27,361 bases of DNA from CAYLNM01 sp964385045 (GCA_964385045.1 CAYLNM010000042.1:1-27361), one strand, 5' to 3'. Counted from the first letter of the stretch, positions 7,910-17,200 are shown. Notes: a model not told the origin generated them from the sequence alone. A program made the numbers and translations.

Positions 7910-8869
7910 ATGCACCCCGCCGTCCGACTCCTCGCCCCCGGGAAGGTGAACCTCGCCCTCGCCGTCGGCCCGCCGGCCGAGGACGGGATGCACCCGATCA
8001 GCTCGTGGATGGTCACGGTGGATCTCTGCGACGAGCTGCTGGTGACCCGCCTGCCGGACGACCGCTTCTCGCGGTACGCCATCCTGTGGCACGAGGAGGC
8101 CCGCCGCCGGTCGGACATCGACTGGTCGATCACCCGCGACCTCGCGGTGCGGGCCCACCTCGCCCTCGAGCGGCACGTCGGCCGCCGGCTGCCGGTGCAG
8201 CTCAAGCTCGAGAAGAGGATCCCGGTCGGCGGCGGACTCGGCGGCGGCTCGACCGACGCCGCCGCGATGCTGCGGGCGGTGGACCGCCTCTTCGACCTGG
8301 GCCTCGACGACTCGGCCCTCGCCGAGCTCGGGGCCGGCCTCGGCTCCGACGTGCCCTTCCTCGTGCGCGGCGGCAGCGCGATCGTCGGCGGCCTCGGGGA
8401 GCGGCTCGAGCCGCACCCGCGGTCCCCGGAGCTGCACCTCGTCCTCCTGCTGCCCGAGGCCGCCTGCCCCACCGGCCCCGTCTACGCCGCGTTCGACGAG
8501 CAGCCCCCGGGCCCGATGCGCGAGGACGCGGTGCGCCGGCTCGCGGGCGACGGCTCCCGCGCCCCGGACCCGGACGCCCTCTTCAACGACCTCGCCCCCG
8601 CGGCCACGCGGCTCGCCCCCGAGCTCGGCTCGCTCGCCGACGCCTTCGGCGGCCTCGCCGAGCGCCCCGCGCACGTCACCGGCTCGGGGTCGACGCTCTT
8701 CGTGGTGGCCGACGACGCGCTGCACGCGGAGTTCCTCGCCCGCGCCGCCACCGAGCGGCTGGACGTCCCGGCCGTGCCGGTCGCGGCCCACGACGGCCCG
8801 ACGTTCGTGCCGGTGGACGACGACGCCCCCTCGGCGATCTCGGTGGACTCGGTGGAGACGACGGGATGA
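7910..8869 (+). CDS. ispE: 4-diphosphocytidyl-2-C-methyl-D-erythritol kinase (IspE)
   Basis: A 319-residue GHMP kinase. It phosphorylates CDP-methylerythritol with ATP in the non-mevalonate (MEP) isoprenoid pathway, in the cytoplasm. Visible motifs are LLAPGKVNLAL (7-17, Lys12 and Asn14), the ATP loop PVGGGLGGGSTDAA (105-118), GLGSDVPF with the catalytic-type Asp147 (143-150), and the C-terminal glycine motif TGSGST (257-262). Length is slightly above the usual 280-300 because of an acidic tail after about residue 295. The GHHxI-type substrate segment near residues 26-34 reads GMHPISSWM, a variant of the usual form. The ATG at 7910 immediately precedes the conserved core. The stop codon overlaps the lspA start (ATGA), so the two are very probably one transcription unit. 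Confidence 0.92.
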   Translation: MHPAVRLLAPGKVNLALAVGPPAEDGMHPISSWMVTVDLCDELLVTRLPDDRFSRYAILWHEEARRRSDIDWSITRDLAVRAHLALERHVGRRLPVQLKLEKRIPVGGGLGGGSTDAAAMLRAVDRLFDLGLDDSALAELGAGLGSDVPFLVRGGSAIVGGLGERLEPHPRSPELHLVLLLPEAACPTGPVYAAFDEQPPGPMREDAVRRLAGDGSRAPDPDALFNDLAPAATRLAPELGSLADAFGGLAERPAHVTGSGSTLFVVADDALHAEFLARAATERLDVPAVPVAAHDGPTFVPVDDDAPSAISVDSVETTG

Positions 8870-9591
8870 GCGACGCGACCCGTGCCGCCCCCGCCGGCGG
8901 CCGCACCCCCGACCCGCCCGGCGCGTCGCCGCCGCCGTCGCCGCCCGCGCCCGCCCCGCTCCCACCGCCGGCGAGCCGCTCGCGAGCCGCGCTGGCCCGC
9001 TTCCTCGTCGCGTGCGTCGTGCTCCTCGTCGTCGACCTCGTGAGCAAGTCCGTCGCGTTCGAGCACGTGGCCGGGCAACCGGTCGAGATCGTGCGCGACG
9101 CCGAGGGGCGCATGGAGCCGATCCCGCCGCACGGCGTCACCGTCGTCGTCCCGAGCGTCCTCGGCCTGCACCTCACGGTGAACCACGGCGCGGTCTTCGG
9201 CATCGGCCAGGGCAAGCGGTGGGTGTTCGTCGGCTTCAGTCTCGTGGCCGCGGTCGTGCTGCCGTGGATCTTCGCCCGCACGCGGGCGGACCAGTGGATC
9301 GTGCACCTGGCCCTCGGCTCGGTGCTGGCGGGCGCCCTCGGCAACCTCCACGACCGCGTCGTCCACGGCGGCGTGCGCGACATGCTGCACCTCTTCCCCG
9401 GCGTGCACCTGCCCTTCGGCTGGTCGTGGCCGGGCGGCTCGACCGAGCTGTACCCGTGGATCTTCAACGTCGCCGACGTGTGCCTGGTCGTCGGGCTGGC
9501 GATCCTGATGGTCGCGATCTACCGCATGGACGACGAGGAGCCGGCGGCCGGCCCGCACGCCGAGGATCGCGGGGCCCCCGCCCGCGGCTGA
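8866..9591 (+). CDS. lspA: Signal peptidase II (LspA)
   Basis: A 241-residue inner-membrane aspartyl protease that removes signal peptides from diacylglyceryl-modified prolipoproteins. Conserved boxes are VDLVSK (56-61), LTVNHGAVFGIG (103-114), LGNLHDRVVHGG (158-169, catalytic Asp163) and FNVADVCLVVG (200-210, catalytic Asp204). Four hydrophobic segments fit the family: about 43-60, 119-136, 145-160 and 201-219. It is longer than the usual 150-170 residues for two reasons: about 38 Pro/Ala-rich cytoplasmic residues precede the first helix, and a periplasmic loop of some 40 residues lies between the catalytic Asp boxes. The start at 8866 overlaps the ispE stop by ATGA and probably depends on translational coupling. 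An internal start nearer the first helix is possible but has no better signal. Confidence 0.92.
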   Translation: MSDATRAAPAGGRTPDPPGASPPPSPPAPAPLPPPASRSRAALARFLVACVVLLVVDLVSKSVAFEHVAGQPVEIVRDAEGRMEPIPPHGVTVVVPSVLGLHLTVNHGAVFGIGQGKRWVFVGFSLVAAVVLPWIFARTRADQWIVHLALGSVLAGALGNLHDRVVHGGVRDMLHLFPGVHLPFGWSWPGGSTELYPWIFNVADVCLVVGLAILMVAIYRMDDEEPAAGPHAEDRGAPARG

Positions 9592-9633
9592 GCCGCCCGC
9601 GTCCGAGTGCTCGGCGAGGCCTGCGCGGGCGCC

Positions 9634-9666
9634 GCGCCGGCATCGCGCCGGCATCGCGCCGGCATC
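9634..9666. repeat. 3 x 11-bp tandem repeat GCGCCGGCATC
   Basis: Three perfect copies of an 11-base unit lie in the 121-base gap between lspA and the M3 peptidase gene, 46 bases before the next ATG. The unit contains the palindrome GCGCCGGC-type core, so strands could fold. It is a likely slippage array of unknown function. Confidence 0.85.
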
Positions 9667-9699
9667 GCGGCCCCCGCGGCGACGCCCCCGCCCGGCGGC

Positions 9700-9705
9700 T
9701 ACGAT
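9700..9705 (+). promoter_or_regulatory. Candidate leaderless-type -10 element of M3 peptidase gene
   Basis: TACGAT ends 7 bases before the ATG at 9713, with only CCGGGCC between and no Shine-Dalgarno. This is one of six similar arrangements in the window. Confidence 0.5.
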
Positions 9706-9712
9706 CCGGGCC

Positions 9713-11425
9713 ATGACCACCACCGCCGCCACCGACTTCGTGCCCGCCGACCTCGACGGACGGACCTGGGACGCGCTCGAGCCGTACTACCGGGCGCTGC
9801 TCGACCGTGACCTGCCCGACGCGAAGGCCCTCGAACGCCTGATCCTCGACCGCAGCGAGCTCGATGCCGCCGCCCACGAGGCCTACGCCACGCTCTACAT
9901 CGACATGACCTGCCGCACCGACGACGAGGCCGCGAGGGACGGCTACCTCAACTTCGTCGAGCACGTCGAGCCGACGCTCAAGCAGGTCGGCTTCGAGCTG
10001 GACACGAAGATCGCCGAGTGCCCGCACGCGGCCGCGCTCGACCAGGAGCGCTACGGCGTCCTGCTCCGCAGCCTGCAGACCGACGTCGAGCTGTTCCGCG
10101 AGGAGAACATCCCGCTGCAGACCGAGGAGACCAAGCTCGGCCAGCGGTACAGCGAGACGTGCGGCGCGATGACGGTGGAGTTCCGCGGCGCGACCAAGAC
10201 GCTGCCGCAGATGTCTCCGTACATGGAGGAGACCGAGCGGGCGACCCGCGAGGAGGCGTGGCGACTCGTCTCCCAGCGCCGGCTCGCCGACCGCGCGACC
10301 CTCGACGACATCTTCGAGCAGATGCTCGCCGTCCGCGGCCGCATCGCCGCCAACGCGGGGAAGGCCGACTACCGCGACTACGCCTTCGCCGCCAAGCACC
10401 GCTTCGACTACGGCCCCGCCGAGTGCGAGGCGTTCCACCGCGCGGCCGAGGAGCTCGTGGTGCCGCTGGTGGCCGAGCTCAACCGCGAGCGAGCCGAGCT
10501 GCTCGGCGTGGACGCGCTGCGGCCGTGGGACCTGGCGGTGGACGTGCACGGCCGCGCCCCGCTGCGTCCCTTCTCGGGGGCGGACGAGCTGATCGAGCGC
10601 TCCAGCAAGCTGTTCCACCGGCTCGAGGGCGGCGACGCGGGCCTCGGCGCCCTCTTCGACACGATGCGGGACGGCACCAGCCTCGACCTCGAGGCGCGGC
10701 CGGGCAAGGCTCCGGGCGGCTACCAGCAGAGCCTCGACCGCCGGCGCCGCCCGTTCATCTTCATGAACGCGGCCGGCACCCAGCGGGACGTGGACACGAT
10801 GATCCACGAGGCCGGCCACGCGTTCCACTCGATGCTGTGCTCGGACGATCCTATCCGCGACTACCGCCACGCTCCGATCGAGTTCGCGGAGGTCGCGTCG
10901 ATGAGCATGGAGCTGCTCGCCCACCCGTACCTCGACGAGTTCTACTCGGCGGGCGACGTGGACCGGGCCCGCCGCACGCACCTGGAGGGGATCATCCGGT
11001 TCCTGCCCTGGTGCGCGACGATCGACGCGTTCCAGCACTGGCTCTACACGAACCCGGGCCACGACCTCGAGGCCCGCACGGCGCAGTGGATCGAGCTGCA
11101 GGACCGCTTCGCCCCCGGCGTCGACTGGAGCGGCCTCGAGGACGCCCGGGCCGCCGGCTGGCACCGGCAGCTGCACATCTTCGAGGTGCCGTTCTACTAC
11201 ATCGAGTACGGCATCGCCCAGCTCGGATCGCTGCAGCTCTGGCTGCAGGCCCGCGAGGACGAGGGCCGGGCGCTCGAGAGCTACCGCCGGGCGATGGCCC
11301 TCGGCGGCTCCCGGCCGCTGCCGGCCCTCTTCGCCGCCGCGGACCTGGAGTTCGACTTCGGGCCCGCGACCGTGCGGCGGCTGGTGGATGCGGTGCGCGA
11401 GGAGCTGGCGCAGCTGCCGGCGTGA
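9713..11425 (+). CDS. M3 family oligoendopeptidase (PepF/thimet type)
   Basis: A 570-residue zinc metallopeptidase that cleaves oligopeptides in the cytoplasm; no signal peptide or membrane helix is visible. The zinc motif is MIHEAGHAFHS (363-373) with H365, E366 and H369. The third ligand, E393, lies in IEFAEVASMSMELL (389-402), 28 residues after the first His as expected for M3. The C-terminal FEVPFYYIEYGIAQLG segment (490-505) supplies the conserved substrate-binding tyrosines. The length fits PepF-like enzymes. The ATG at 9713 is the first start and is preceded by a TACGAT hexamer rather than a Shine-Dalgarno. The gene ends 58 bases before a strong hairpin and is transcribed away from lspA with a 121-base gap, so it probably has its own promoter. 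Confidence 0.92.
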   Translation: MTTTAATDFVPADLDGRTWDALEPYYRALLDRDLPDAKALERLILDRSELDAAAHEAYATLYIDMTCRTDDEAARDGYLNFVEHVEPTLKQVGFELDTKIAECPHAAALDQERYGVLLRSLQTDVELFREENIPLQTEETKLGQRYSETCGAMTVEFRGATKTLPQMSPYMEETERATREEAWRLVSQRRLADRATLDDIFEQMLAVRGRIAANAGKADYRDYAFAAKHRFDYGPAECEAFHRAAEELVVPLVAELNRERAELLGVDALRPWDLAVDVHGRAPLRPFSGADELIERSSKLFHRLEGGDAGLGALFDTMRDGTSLDLEARPGKAPGGYQQSLDRRRRPFIFMNAAGTQRDVDTMIHEAGHAFHSMLCSDDPIRDYRHAPIEFAEVASMSMELLAHPYLDEFYSAGDVDRARRTHLEGIIRFLPWCATIDAFQHWLYTNPGHDLEARTAQWIELQDRFAPGVDWSGLEDARAAGWHRQLHIFEVPFYYIEYGIAQLGSLQLWLQAREDEGRALESYRRAMALGGSRPLPALFAAADLEFDFGPATVRRLVDAVREELAQLPA

Positions 11426-11482
11426 GGCGCGGCGGGCGGCGGCGCTGGCCGCATCCGTCCTGCGCCGGGCGACGAACGACGA

Positions 11483-11516
11483 AGGCCGGGCCGTCCCCCG
11501 CGGGACGGCCCGGCCT
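11483..11516. terminator. Hairpin terminator between convergent genes
   Basis: A perfect 15-base-pair stem (11483-11497 with 11502-11516) closed by a 4-base CCGC loop sits between the M3 gene (+) and the dockerin-like gene (-). Imperfect pairing extends outward through the ACGA/CGTT flanks. T-rich CGTTCG follows on the plus strand and CTTCGT on the minus strand, so it could act in both directions. Confidence 0.8.
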
Positions 11517-11579
11517 CGTTCGTGCGCATCGACCTCGGCGGATGCCGCCGCCGTCAGCCGCGCTGGCGGCCGCCGGCGA

Positions 11580-13538
11580 TCACTGCGTCCACGCCGAGAG
11601 CACCTCGAGAATGTCGGTGAAGCCCACCGTCCCGTCGCCGTCCACGTCCTCCGGGCAGTCCGACGGATCCCCGCACGGGCCGAACGACGACAGCACCGCG
11701 AGCAGGTCGTCGAAGCCCACGATGCAGTCCGCGGTCACGTCGGCCGGGCCGGTCAGGTTGACGACCAGCGAGTAGGTGCCGACCGCGTCGACGTTGTCGT
11801 ACACCTCGAGGACGTAGGTGCCGTCGAGCCGCAGCGGCAGGCTCGGCTGGTCGCTGATGATGCCGACGTCGAAGAGCTCGGCGCCCTCGGGATCCAGCAG
11901 CCGCCAGCGAAGACTCACGTTGTCGGTCGCGAGGTTCACCGCGCACCACTCGTCGCCCGCCGAGCCCTCGATGAGGTAGCGGTCCACGTTGCCGGGGTCC
12001 TCGATCCAGCCGGCGCCCGGGCCGGGCACGTCCACGTCCACGACCTGGTTGATCGCGAGCGGGAACGCGTCGTCGTCCGTCTCCCAGACGATGAACTCGT
12101 AGGTGCCGACGGCGTCGACGTTGTCGTCGACGACGATCTCCCACGTGCCCGCCTGCTCGGGCTCGACCACGATCGGGCCCCGGTCGGAGAAGATGCCGGC
12201 GCTGAAGACCTGCTCGCCGCCGGGGTCGAACGCCCGCCAGCGCAGGCTCGCGTTGCTCGAGCCGAGGCTGTCGAAGAAGAGCGTCTGGCCGGCCGAGACC
12301 GTGAGCTCGTAGCGGTCCTCGTCGCCCGGCTCCTCGATCTCGCCGGCGCCCGCGGCCGGCACCCCGGGCCCGACCGGCGACTCGAGCGTGACCGGGAACG
12401 GCCCCTCGACGTTGGTCTCCCAGACGATGAAGGAGTACGTCCCGGTGACGTCGACGTTGTCGTCGACCACGATCTCCCACGTGCCCGCCTGATCGGGCTC
12501 GACCAGGATCGGACCCGGCTGGGAGAAGATGCCGGCGCTGAAGACCTGCTCGCCGTTCGCATCGAACCCGCGCCACCGCAGGCTCGCGTTGCTCGCGTCG
12601 AGGTTGTCGAAGAAGAGCCGCTGCCCCGCCTCGACCTCGAGCTCGTAGCGATCCTCGTCGCCGGGCTCCTCGATCTCGCCCGCACCCGCGGCCGGCACGC
12701 CGGGCGACACCGCCACCTCGAGCTCGATCGGATAGGGGCCGTCCACGTCGGATTCCCACACCGTGAAGGAGTAGGTGCCGACCGCGTCGACGTTGTCGTC
12801 GACCACGATCTCCCACGTGCCCGCCTGGTCCGGCTGCACCTCGACGGGGCCGAAGTGCGAGAAGATGCCGGCGCTGAAGACCTGCTCGCCGCTCGCGTCG
12901 AACGCGCGCCACCGCAGGCTCGCGTTGCTCGCGTCGAGGCTGTCGAAGAAGACGAGGTCGCCCGCGTCCACGTCGATGAGGTAGATGTCGCGGTCTCCCG
13001 GCTCCTCGATCTCGCCGGCCCCGGACCCGGGCACGCCCGGCGCGACCACGTCCTCGTAGTCGATGGCGAAGGGCCCGTCGACGCGGGTGTCCCAGACCGT
13101 GAAGGAGTAGGTGCCGATCGCGTCGGCGTTGTCGTCGACGACGATCTCCCACGTCCCGGCGAGCTCGGGGGTGATCTCGAAGGGGCCGGCGGTCGAGCCG
13201 ATGCCCGCGCTGAAGACCTGCTCGCCGGACGGGTCGAACGCCCGCCAGCGGAGGGAGATGTTGCTGTTCTCGAGATTGTCGAACAGCACCCGCTGCCCCG
13301 CGACGAGCGTCAGCTCGTAGACGTCGGCGTTGCCGGGCGCCTCGATCTCGCCGGCACCGGGGCCGGGCACGCCGGGGGCGACGACCTCCTCCACGCCGAT
13401 GGTGAACGTGTCGATGGTCCCGCCGTCGGGACCGGCGGCCGCCGCGGCGGGGGCGGGGAGCCACGACGCGGCGGCGAGCGCGAGCGGGGCGGCGGCGGCG
13501 GCGGCGAGCGCGCTGCGCCGGGGGAGACGGCATGACAT
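11580..13538 (-). CDS. Secreted protein with five ~112-residue repeats and dockerin-like C-terminus
   Basis: A 652-residue exported protein. The signal peptide is MSCRLPRR followed by an Ala/Leu-rich core ending near an AxA site (about residue 35). Five repeats follow: about 52-163, 164-275, 276-387, 388-499 and a divergent 498-595. Each resembles a bacterial pre-peptidase C-terminal (PPC) beta domain. Shared motifs are AGEIEEPGDxDxY, FFDxLDASNASLRWRAFD, GEQVFSAGIFS and AGTWEIVVDDNVDAVGTYSF. The last 57 residues form a dockerin-like module with two calcium-loop segments (VTADCIVGFDDLLAVL and DVDGDGTVGFTDILEVL), ending AWTQ. Such modules are common on secreted planctomycete proteins, but cohesin partners there are not established. 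No enzyme domain is visible. The ATG at 13538 has an excellent AGGAGGA (13554-13548) 9 bases upstream. Confidence 0.88.
   Translation of the reverse strand: MSCRLPRRSALAAAAAAPLALAAASWLPAPAAAAAGPDGGTIDTFTIGVEEVVAPGVPGPGAGEIEAPGNADVYELTLVAGQRVLFDNLENSNISLRWRAFDPSGEQVFSAGIGSTAGPFEITPELAGTWEIVVDDNADAIGTYSFTVWDTRVDGPFAIDYEDVVAPGVPGSGAGEIEEPGDRDIYLIDVDAGDLVFFDSLDASNASLRWRAFDASGEQVFSAGIFSHFGPVEVQPDQAGTWEIVVDDNVDAVGTYSFTVWESDVDGPYPIELEVAVSPGVPAAGAGEIEEPGDEDRYELEVEAGQRLFFDNLDASNASLRWRGFDANGEQVFSAGIFSQPGPILVEPDQAGTWEIVVDDNVDVTGTYSFIVWETNVEGPFPVTLESPVGPGVPAAGAGEIEEPGDEDRYELTVSAGQTLFFDSLGSSNASLRWRAFDPGGEQVFSAGIFSDRGPIVVEPEQAGTWEIVVDDNVDAVGTYEFIVWETDDDAFPLAINQVVDVDVPGPGAGWIEDPGNVDRYLIEGSAGDEWCAVNLATDNVSLRWRLLDPEGAELFDVGIISDQPSLPLRLDGTYVLEVYDNVDAVGTYSLVVNLTGPADVTADCIVGFDDLLAVLSSFGPCGDPSDCPEDVDGDGTVGFTDILEVLSAWTQ
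12042..13385 (-). repeat. Four intragenic 336-bp repeat units (112 residues each)
   Basis: The first four domains of the dockerin-like protein repeat with an exact 336-base period, and a divergent fifth unit continues to about 11751. The strongest DNA conservation is around the segment encoding AGTWEIVVDDN (the GTTGTCGTCGACGACGATCT-type stretch on the plus strand). No unit shows an insertion or deletion, consistent with tandem duplication and selection on the reading frame. Limits are approximate at the outer ends. Confidence 0.85.
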
Positions 13539-13729
13539 GTCTGGGCTTCCTCCTCGGAGTGGGGGCGGGGGAGCGGCCCGGGGAGGGCCGCCCGGGCGGG
13601 CCACCACGTGCATGGCGACGCCGACCCGGGGGGACCGGGCCCTCATCGACAGGCCGAGACTCCCGCGGGTCGTCCGTCAACGAACGCCGGCGTTGGCGAA
13701 ATGTGTGCGCGAATCCGTGCTTGGAGCCG

Positions 13730-13735
13730 ATCCTA
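13730..13735 (-). promoter_or_regulatory. Candidate -10 hexamer upstream of dockerin-like gene
   Basis: TAGGAT on the minus strand lies directly after the end of the TerB-like gene. It would give the dockerin-like gene a leader of about 185 bases ending in the AGGAGGA ribosome site. No convincing -35 was found. Co-transcription with the TerB-like gene is the alternative. Confidence 0.3.
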
Positions 13736-13740
13736 CGCCA

Positions 13741-14001
13741 TCAGGGGATGGCGTGCCGCTCCCGAAATCGCTCGATCTCGGCCCGGACCGTCTCCGCCAC
13801 CTGCTCGGGCGTGACCCGACTGAAGATGTTCCCGAGGACCTCGCGCTCGGCGTCGTCGACCACGCCGTCCTCGAGGGCCAGCCGCTCGAGCATCGCGAGC
13901 TCGGCGTCGTCGATCGTGCGGTCGTTGGCGAAGACGACGAGGAAGGAGTAGCCGGCGAGCTCCCTGGCTCGCGAGCCGGGGACGGGCGTGGCATCGGTCA
14001 T
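13741..14001 (-). CDS. Small TerB-like helical protein
   Basis: An 86-residue, all-helical, acidic protein with no signal peptide. Two related segments, NDRTIDDAELAMLERLA (27-43) and EDGVVDDAEREVLGNIF (44-60), have the D-x(3)-D-x-x-E pattern found in TerB/DjlA-type domains, where it often binds divalent metal. At 86 residues it is shorter than a full TerB domain (about 110-150), so this may be a half-size relative; function is unknown. The start is ATG at 14001, supported by GGAG 6 bases upstream and by the codon usage falling off before it; the frame stays open further upstream but the extension is Arg-rich and unlike the core. It is divergent from the PA14/ThuA gene and 202 bases ahead of the dockerin-like gene on the same strand. 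Confidence 0.6.
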   Translation of the reverse strand: MTDATPVPGSRARELAGYSFLVVFANDRTIDDAELAMLERLALEDGVVDDAEREVLGNIFSRVTPEQVAETVRAEIERFRERHAIP

Positions 14002-14199
14002 GGGAGGCTCCGTGAGGGGATCGGTGCGGCGCCGGCGCGATCGGGGGACGCCCGGGTCGGGCGCGGCACGCCGGCGGAGGGTGACGACGGGGACGCCGGT
14101 CCGCACCGGGGAAGAGTCCCCGTCCGCGTACCTTGACAAGACACGAACTCACGTCCGTGGAGGGGGCGCGAACGGCCCGGCGCCCGTCCTCCCGCGGCG

Positions 14200-14205
14200 T
14201 AGACT
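14200..14205 (+). promoter_or_regulatory. Candidate -10 element of PA14/ThuA gene
   Basis: TAGACT lies 40 bases before the ATG at 14246. A start site about 7 bases after it would leave a leader of roughly 34 bases containing the AAGGAGG ribosome site. The same hexamer precedes the sufT-like gene. The -35 region is not recognisable. Confidence 0.4.
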
Positions 14206-14233
14206 GCGGCTCCCCCGGTCCGGACGGGCGGGC

Positions 14234-14240
14234 AAGGAGG
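14234..14240 (+). promoter_or_regulatory. Shine-Dalgarno deciding the PA14/ThuA start
   Basis: AAGGAGG ends 5 bases before the ATG at 14246. This strong match argues for that ATG over a GTG at 14330, which lies nearer the hydrophobic signal segment but has no ribosome site. Confidence 0.75.
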
Positions 14241-14245
14241 CCGGC

Positions 14246-17200
14246 ATGGAGCAGGCACGCGAGGCGACCGCCGCCGAGATCACGGTTCAGGCGGGGAATC
14301 CCCCCCGGCGGGGTGGGGCCCGGCGACGAGTGGCGAGGTCGACGGCGCGGCGCGCGATCACCGCTGGCGGAGCGATGGTGGCGGCGAGCCTCGGTCTCGC
14401 CCCCGGCCCGGCCCTCGCGACCGCAACCGCCACCGCCACCGCCACCGAGAGCGCGAGCGGCGTTCCCGCGATCGAGCGGTCCATGGCCGTCCCGGAGCAG
14501 CCCCCCGACCTCGCCACCCTGCAGCCCGGCGTGCGCTTCCGGGTGTGGGACGTCGACCGCCCCCTCGACCGCATCCACGAGCCCGCCCCCGGCGAGCCCC
14601 CCAACTTCGACGTCCGCCGCGAGGTGATCGACTACCCCGCCCGCGGCGACTTCGGCGGCTTCGGGGATCGCTTCATCGTCGAGGTGACCGGCTGGCTGCT
14701 GGTCGAGGAGCCGGGGGTGCACCTCTTCCGGCTCACGAGCGACGACGGCTCGCTGCTGACGATCGGCGGCGAGCGGGTGGTCTGGAACCGGGGCCTGCAC
14801 GCCGCCCGCCCGATGGACGGCACGATGGACCTCGACCCCGGCCTGCACCGGCTGCGGATCCTGATGTTCGAGCACGAGGGATCCGAGTTCCTGTCGCTCG
14901 CGTGGCAGCCCCCGTCCGCCCCCGAGATGCGGATCGTCCCCGCCGCGAACCTCCGCACCGAGCGTGAGGTCGAGCGCACCGTCGAGCCCGGCAGCAAGGA
15001 GCTCGAGGCGCGCGTGGCCGGCCTCCGGGCCGGCGACGGACTCGAGCTGGAGTCGCCCCACCCGGGATGGCGGCTCGAGCCGCTGCGTCCCGAGGGCTGG
15101 ACCCCCACCGTCGGCGGGCTCGCCCGGCTGCCCGACGGCCGCCTGCTGGTGGCGACCTGGGAGCCGGGCTGGCAGGACCCCGCGGACGAGGACGGCCCGG
15201 GGCCCGACGGCCGGCTCTGGGTGGTCGCGAACCCCGGGGCGGTCGACCCCGCCGACCTCGAGATCGCGGTGCTCGCCGAGGACTTCGTCGATCCGCTCGG
15301 CCTGACGGTGGTGGACGGCGACATCCTCGTGGCCGAGCGGACCCGCATCACCCGGCTCCGCGACCGCGACGACGACGGCGACTTCGAGACCCGCGAGACG
15401 CTCGCCTCGGGCTGGCCGGCCGACGACCCGGACCACCGCACGCTCGACCTCGAGGCGCGGGACGGCGTGCTCTTCGCCGGACTCTCGACCGGCTCGGGCA
15501 CCGCGGGGGAGGACGTCCTCGCCGGCACCGTACGGGGCGGCAACGGCCCCAATCCACCGCACCGAGGCACGCTGCTGCGGGTCGACCTCGCCTCGGGCGG
15601 CGTCAGCTACGTCGCGGGCGGGTTCCGCGAGCCGCGGGCGATCCTGCCGCTGCCGGACCGCGAGGAGGTGCTGGTCGGCGACCGGGCCGGCGCGTGGACG
15701 CCCGCCCACCGGATCGACGCGGTGCGGCCGGGGCGCTTCTACGGCCACTACAACGAGACGCGGGTCCGCACCGATCGCTATCCGAGCGGCGGTTCCGCGA
15801 GCCTCTTCAGCGACCTGCCGATCTCGCCCCCGGCGGTCTGGCTGCCGCCCAGCGAGATCTCCGGCGGACCGTCGGACTTCCTGCGGCTGGAGGAGGGCCC
15901 GTTCGCGGGGCAGGTCCTCGTGGCCGACGTGGCCGGCGGCGGACTGCGCCGCGTCTGGCTCGAGGAGGTCGACGGCGAGCTCCAGGGCGGCGTGACCCGT
16001 CACAGCCAGGGGTTCGAGGGCGGCACCCACCGGCTGCTGTCGCTGGCCGACGGCTCGATCGCGGTCGGCATGGCCGGCGACCGCGAGGGCTGGTCGTGGC
16101 GCGGCACCACCGGCGGCCTGCAGCGGCTGGTGCCCACCGGCGAGACCGCCTTCGAGTACGAGCGGGTCGAGGCGACGCCGAACGGCCTGCGGGTGCGGTT
16201 CACCGCCCCGGTGCCGCTCGAGTCGCTGCGCTCCCGCGGCGGGTGGACGGTCACGCAGTGGCGCTACGTCGGCAGCCCCGACGCCGGCGGGCCGAAGCTC
16301 GACGAGGAGACGCTGATGGTGGCCGAAGCGCGGCCCGCCGAGGATCGGCGCTCGGTCGAGCTGGTGATCCCGGGCCTGAAGGAAGGCCGCTGCGTCCACG
16401 TCCGGCGCACGCTCGTCGACGACGCTGGGCGGCGGCTCCGCGCGACCGAGTTCTGGTACACGCTCAATCGCATTCCCGGCCGCGACCGCACCGCCCCCGC
16501 CGCGGCCGACGACGATCGCCTGCACCTGCTCGTCTTCACGAAGACGGCCGGCTTCCGGCACGCCTCGATCCCCGCCGGCGTGGCCGCCTTCCGCGAGCTC
16601 GGCGCCGAGCACGGCTTCACGCTCGAGCACACCGAGGACGCCCGGATCTTCAACGACGCCGACCTCGCCCGCTTCGACGTGATCGTCTTCCTCAACACCA
16701 CCGGCGACATCCTCGACCTCGCCCAGGAGGCCGCGTTCACGCGCCGCATGCGGGCCGGGGCCGGCTTCGTCGGCGTCCACTCGGCCTCGGACACCGAGTA
16801 CGACTGGTCGTGGTACGGCGGGCTCGTGGGGGCATACTTCCGCTCGCACCCCGCGATCCAGGAGGCGACGATCGAGGTCCTCGACCGCGAGCATCCCTCG
16901 ACCCGTCACCTCGGCGAGACCTGGGTGCGGGTGGACGAGTGGTACTGCTTCCGCGCCGCCCCCGCCCCCCGCGTCCGCCGCCTGCTGAACCTCGACGAGG
17001 CCACCTACGAGGGCGGGCGCATGGGTGCCGACCACCCGATCGCGTGGTGCCACGAGTACGACGGGGCCCGCGCGTTCTACACCGCCGGCGGGCACACCAT
17101 CGAGTCGTACTCGGAACCGGACTTCCGCCTGCACCTTCTGGGTGGGGTGCTCTGGGCCGCGGGCCCAGAGCACCTCGACAAGCTGCCGGCGGCGTCGGCC

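Noticed and set aside
12042..13385. Regular repeats considered as a CRISPR-like or mobile array
   Set aside because: The period is 336 bases, fully in frame, with no short palindromic repeat/spacer structure. It is an intragenic protein-domain repeat.
14133..14138. A perfect TTGACA hexamer upstream of the PA14/ThuA gene
   Set aside because: No -10-like hexamer lies 16-19 bases downstream, and the best -10 candidate (TAGACT at 14200) is too far away to pair with it.
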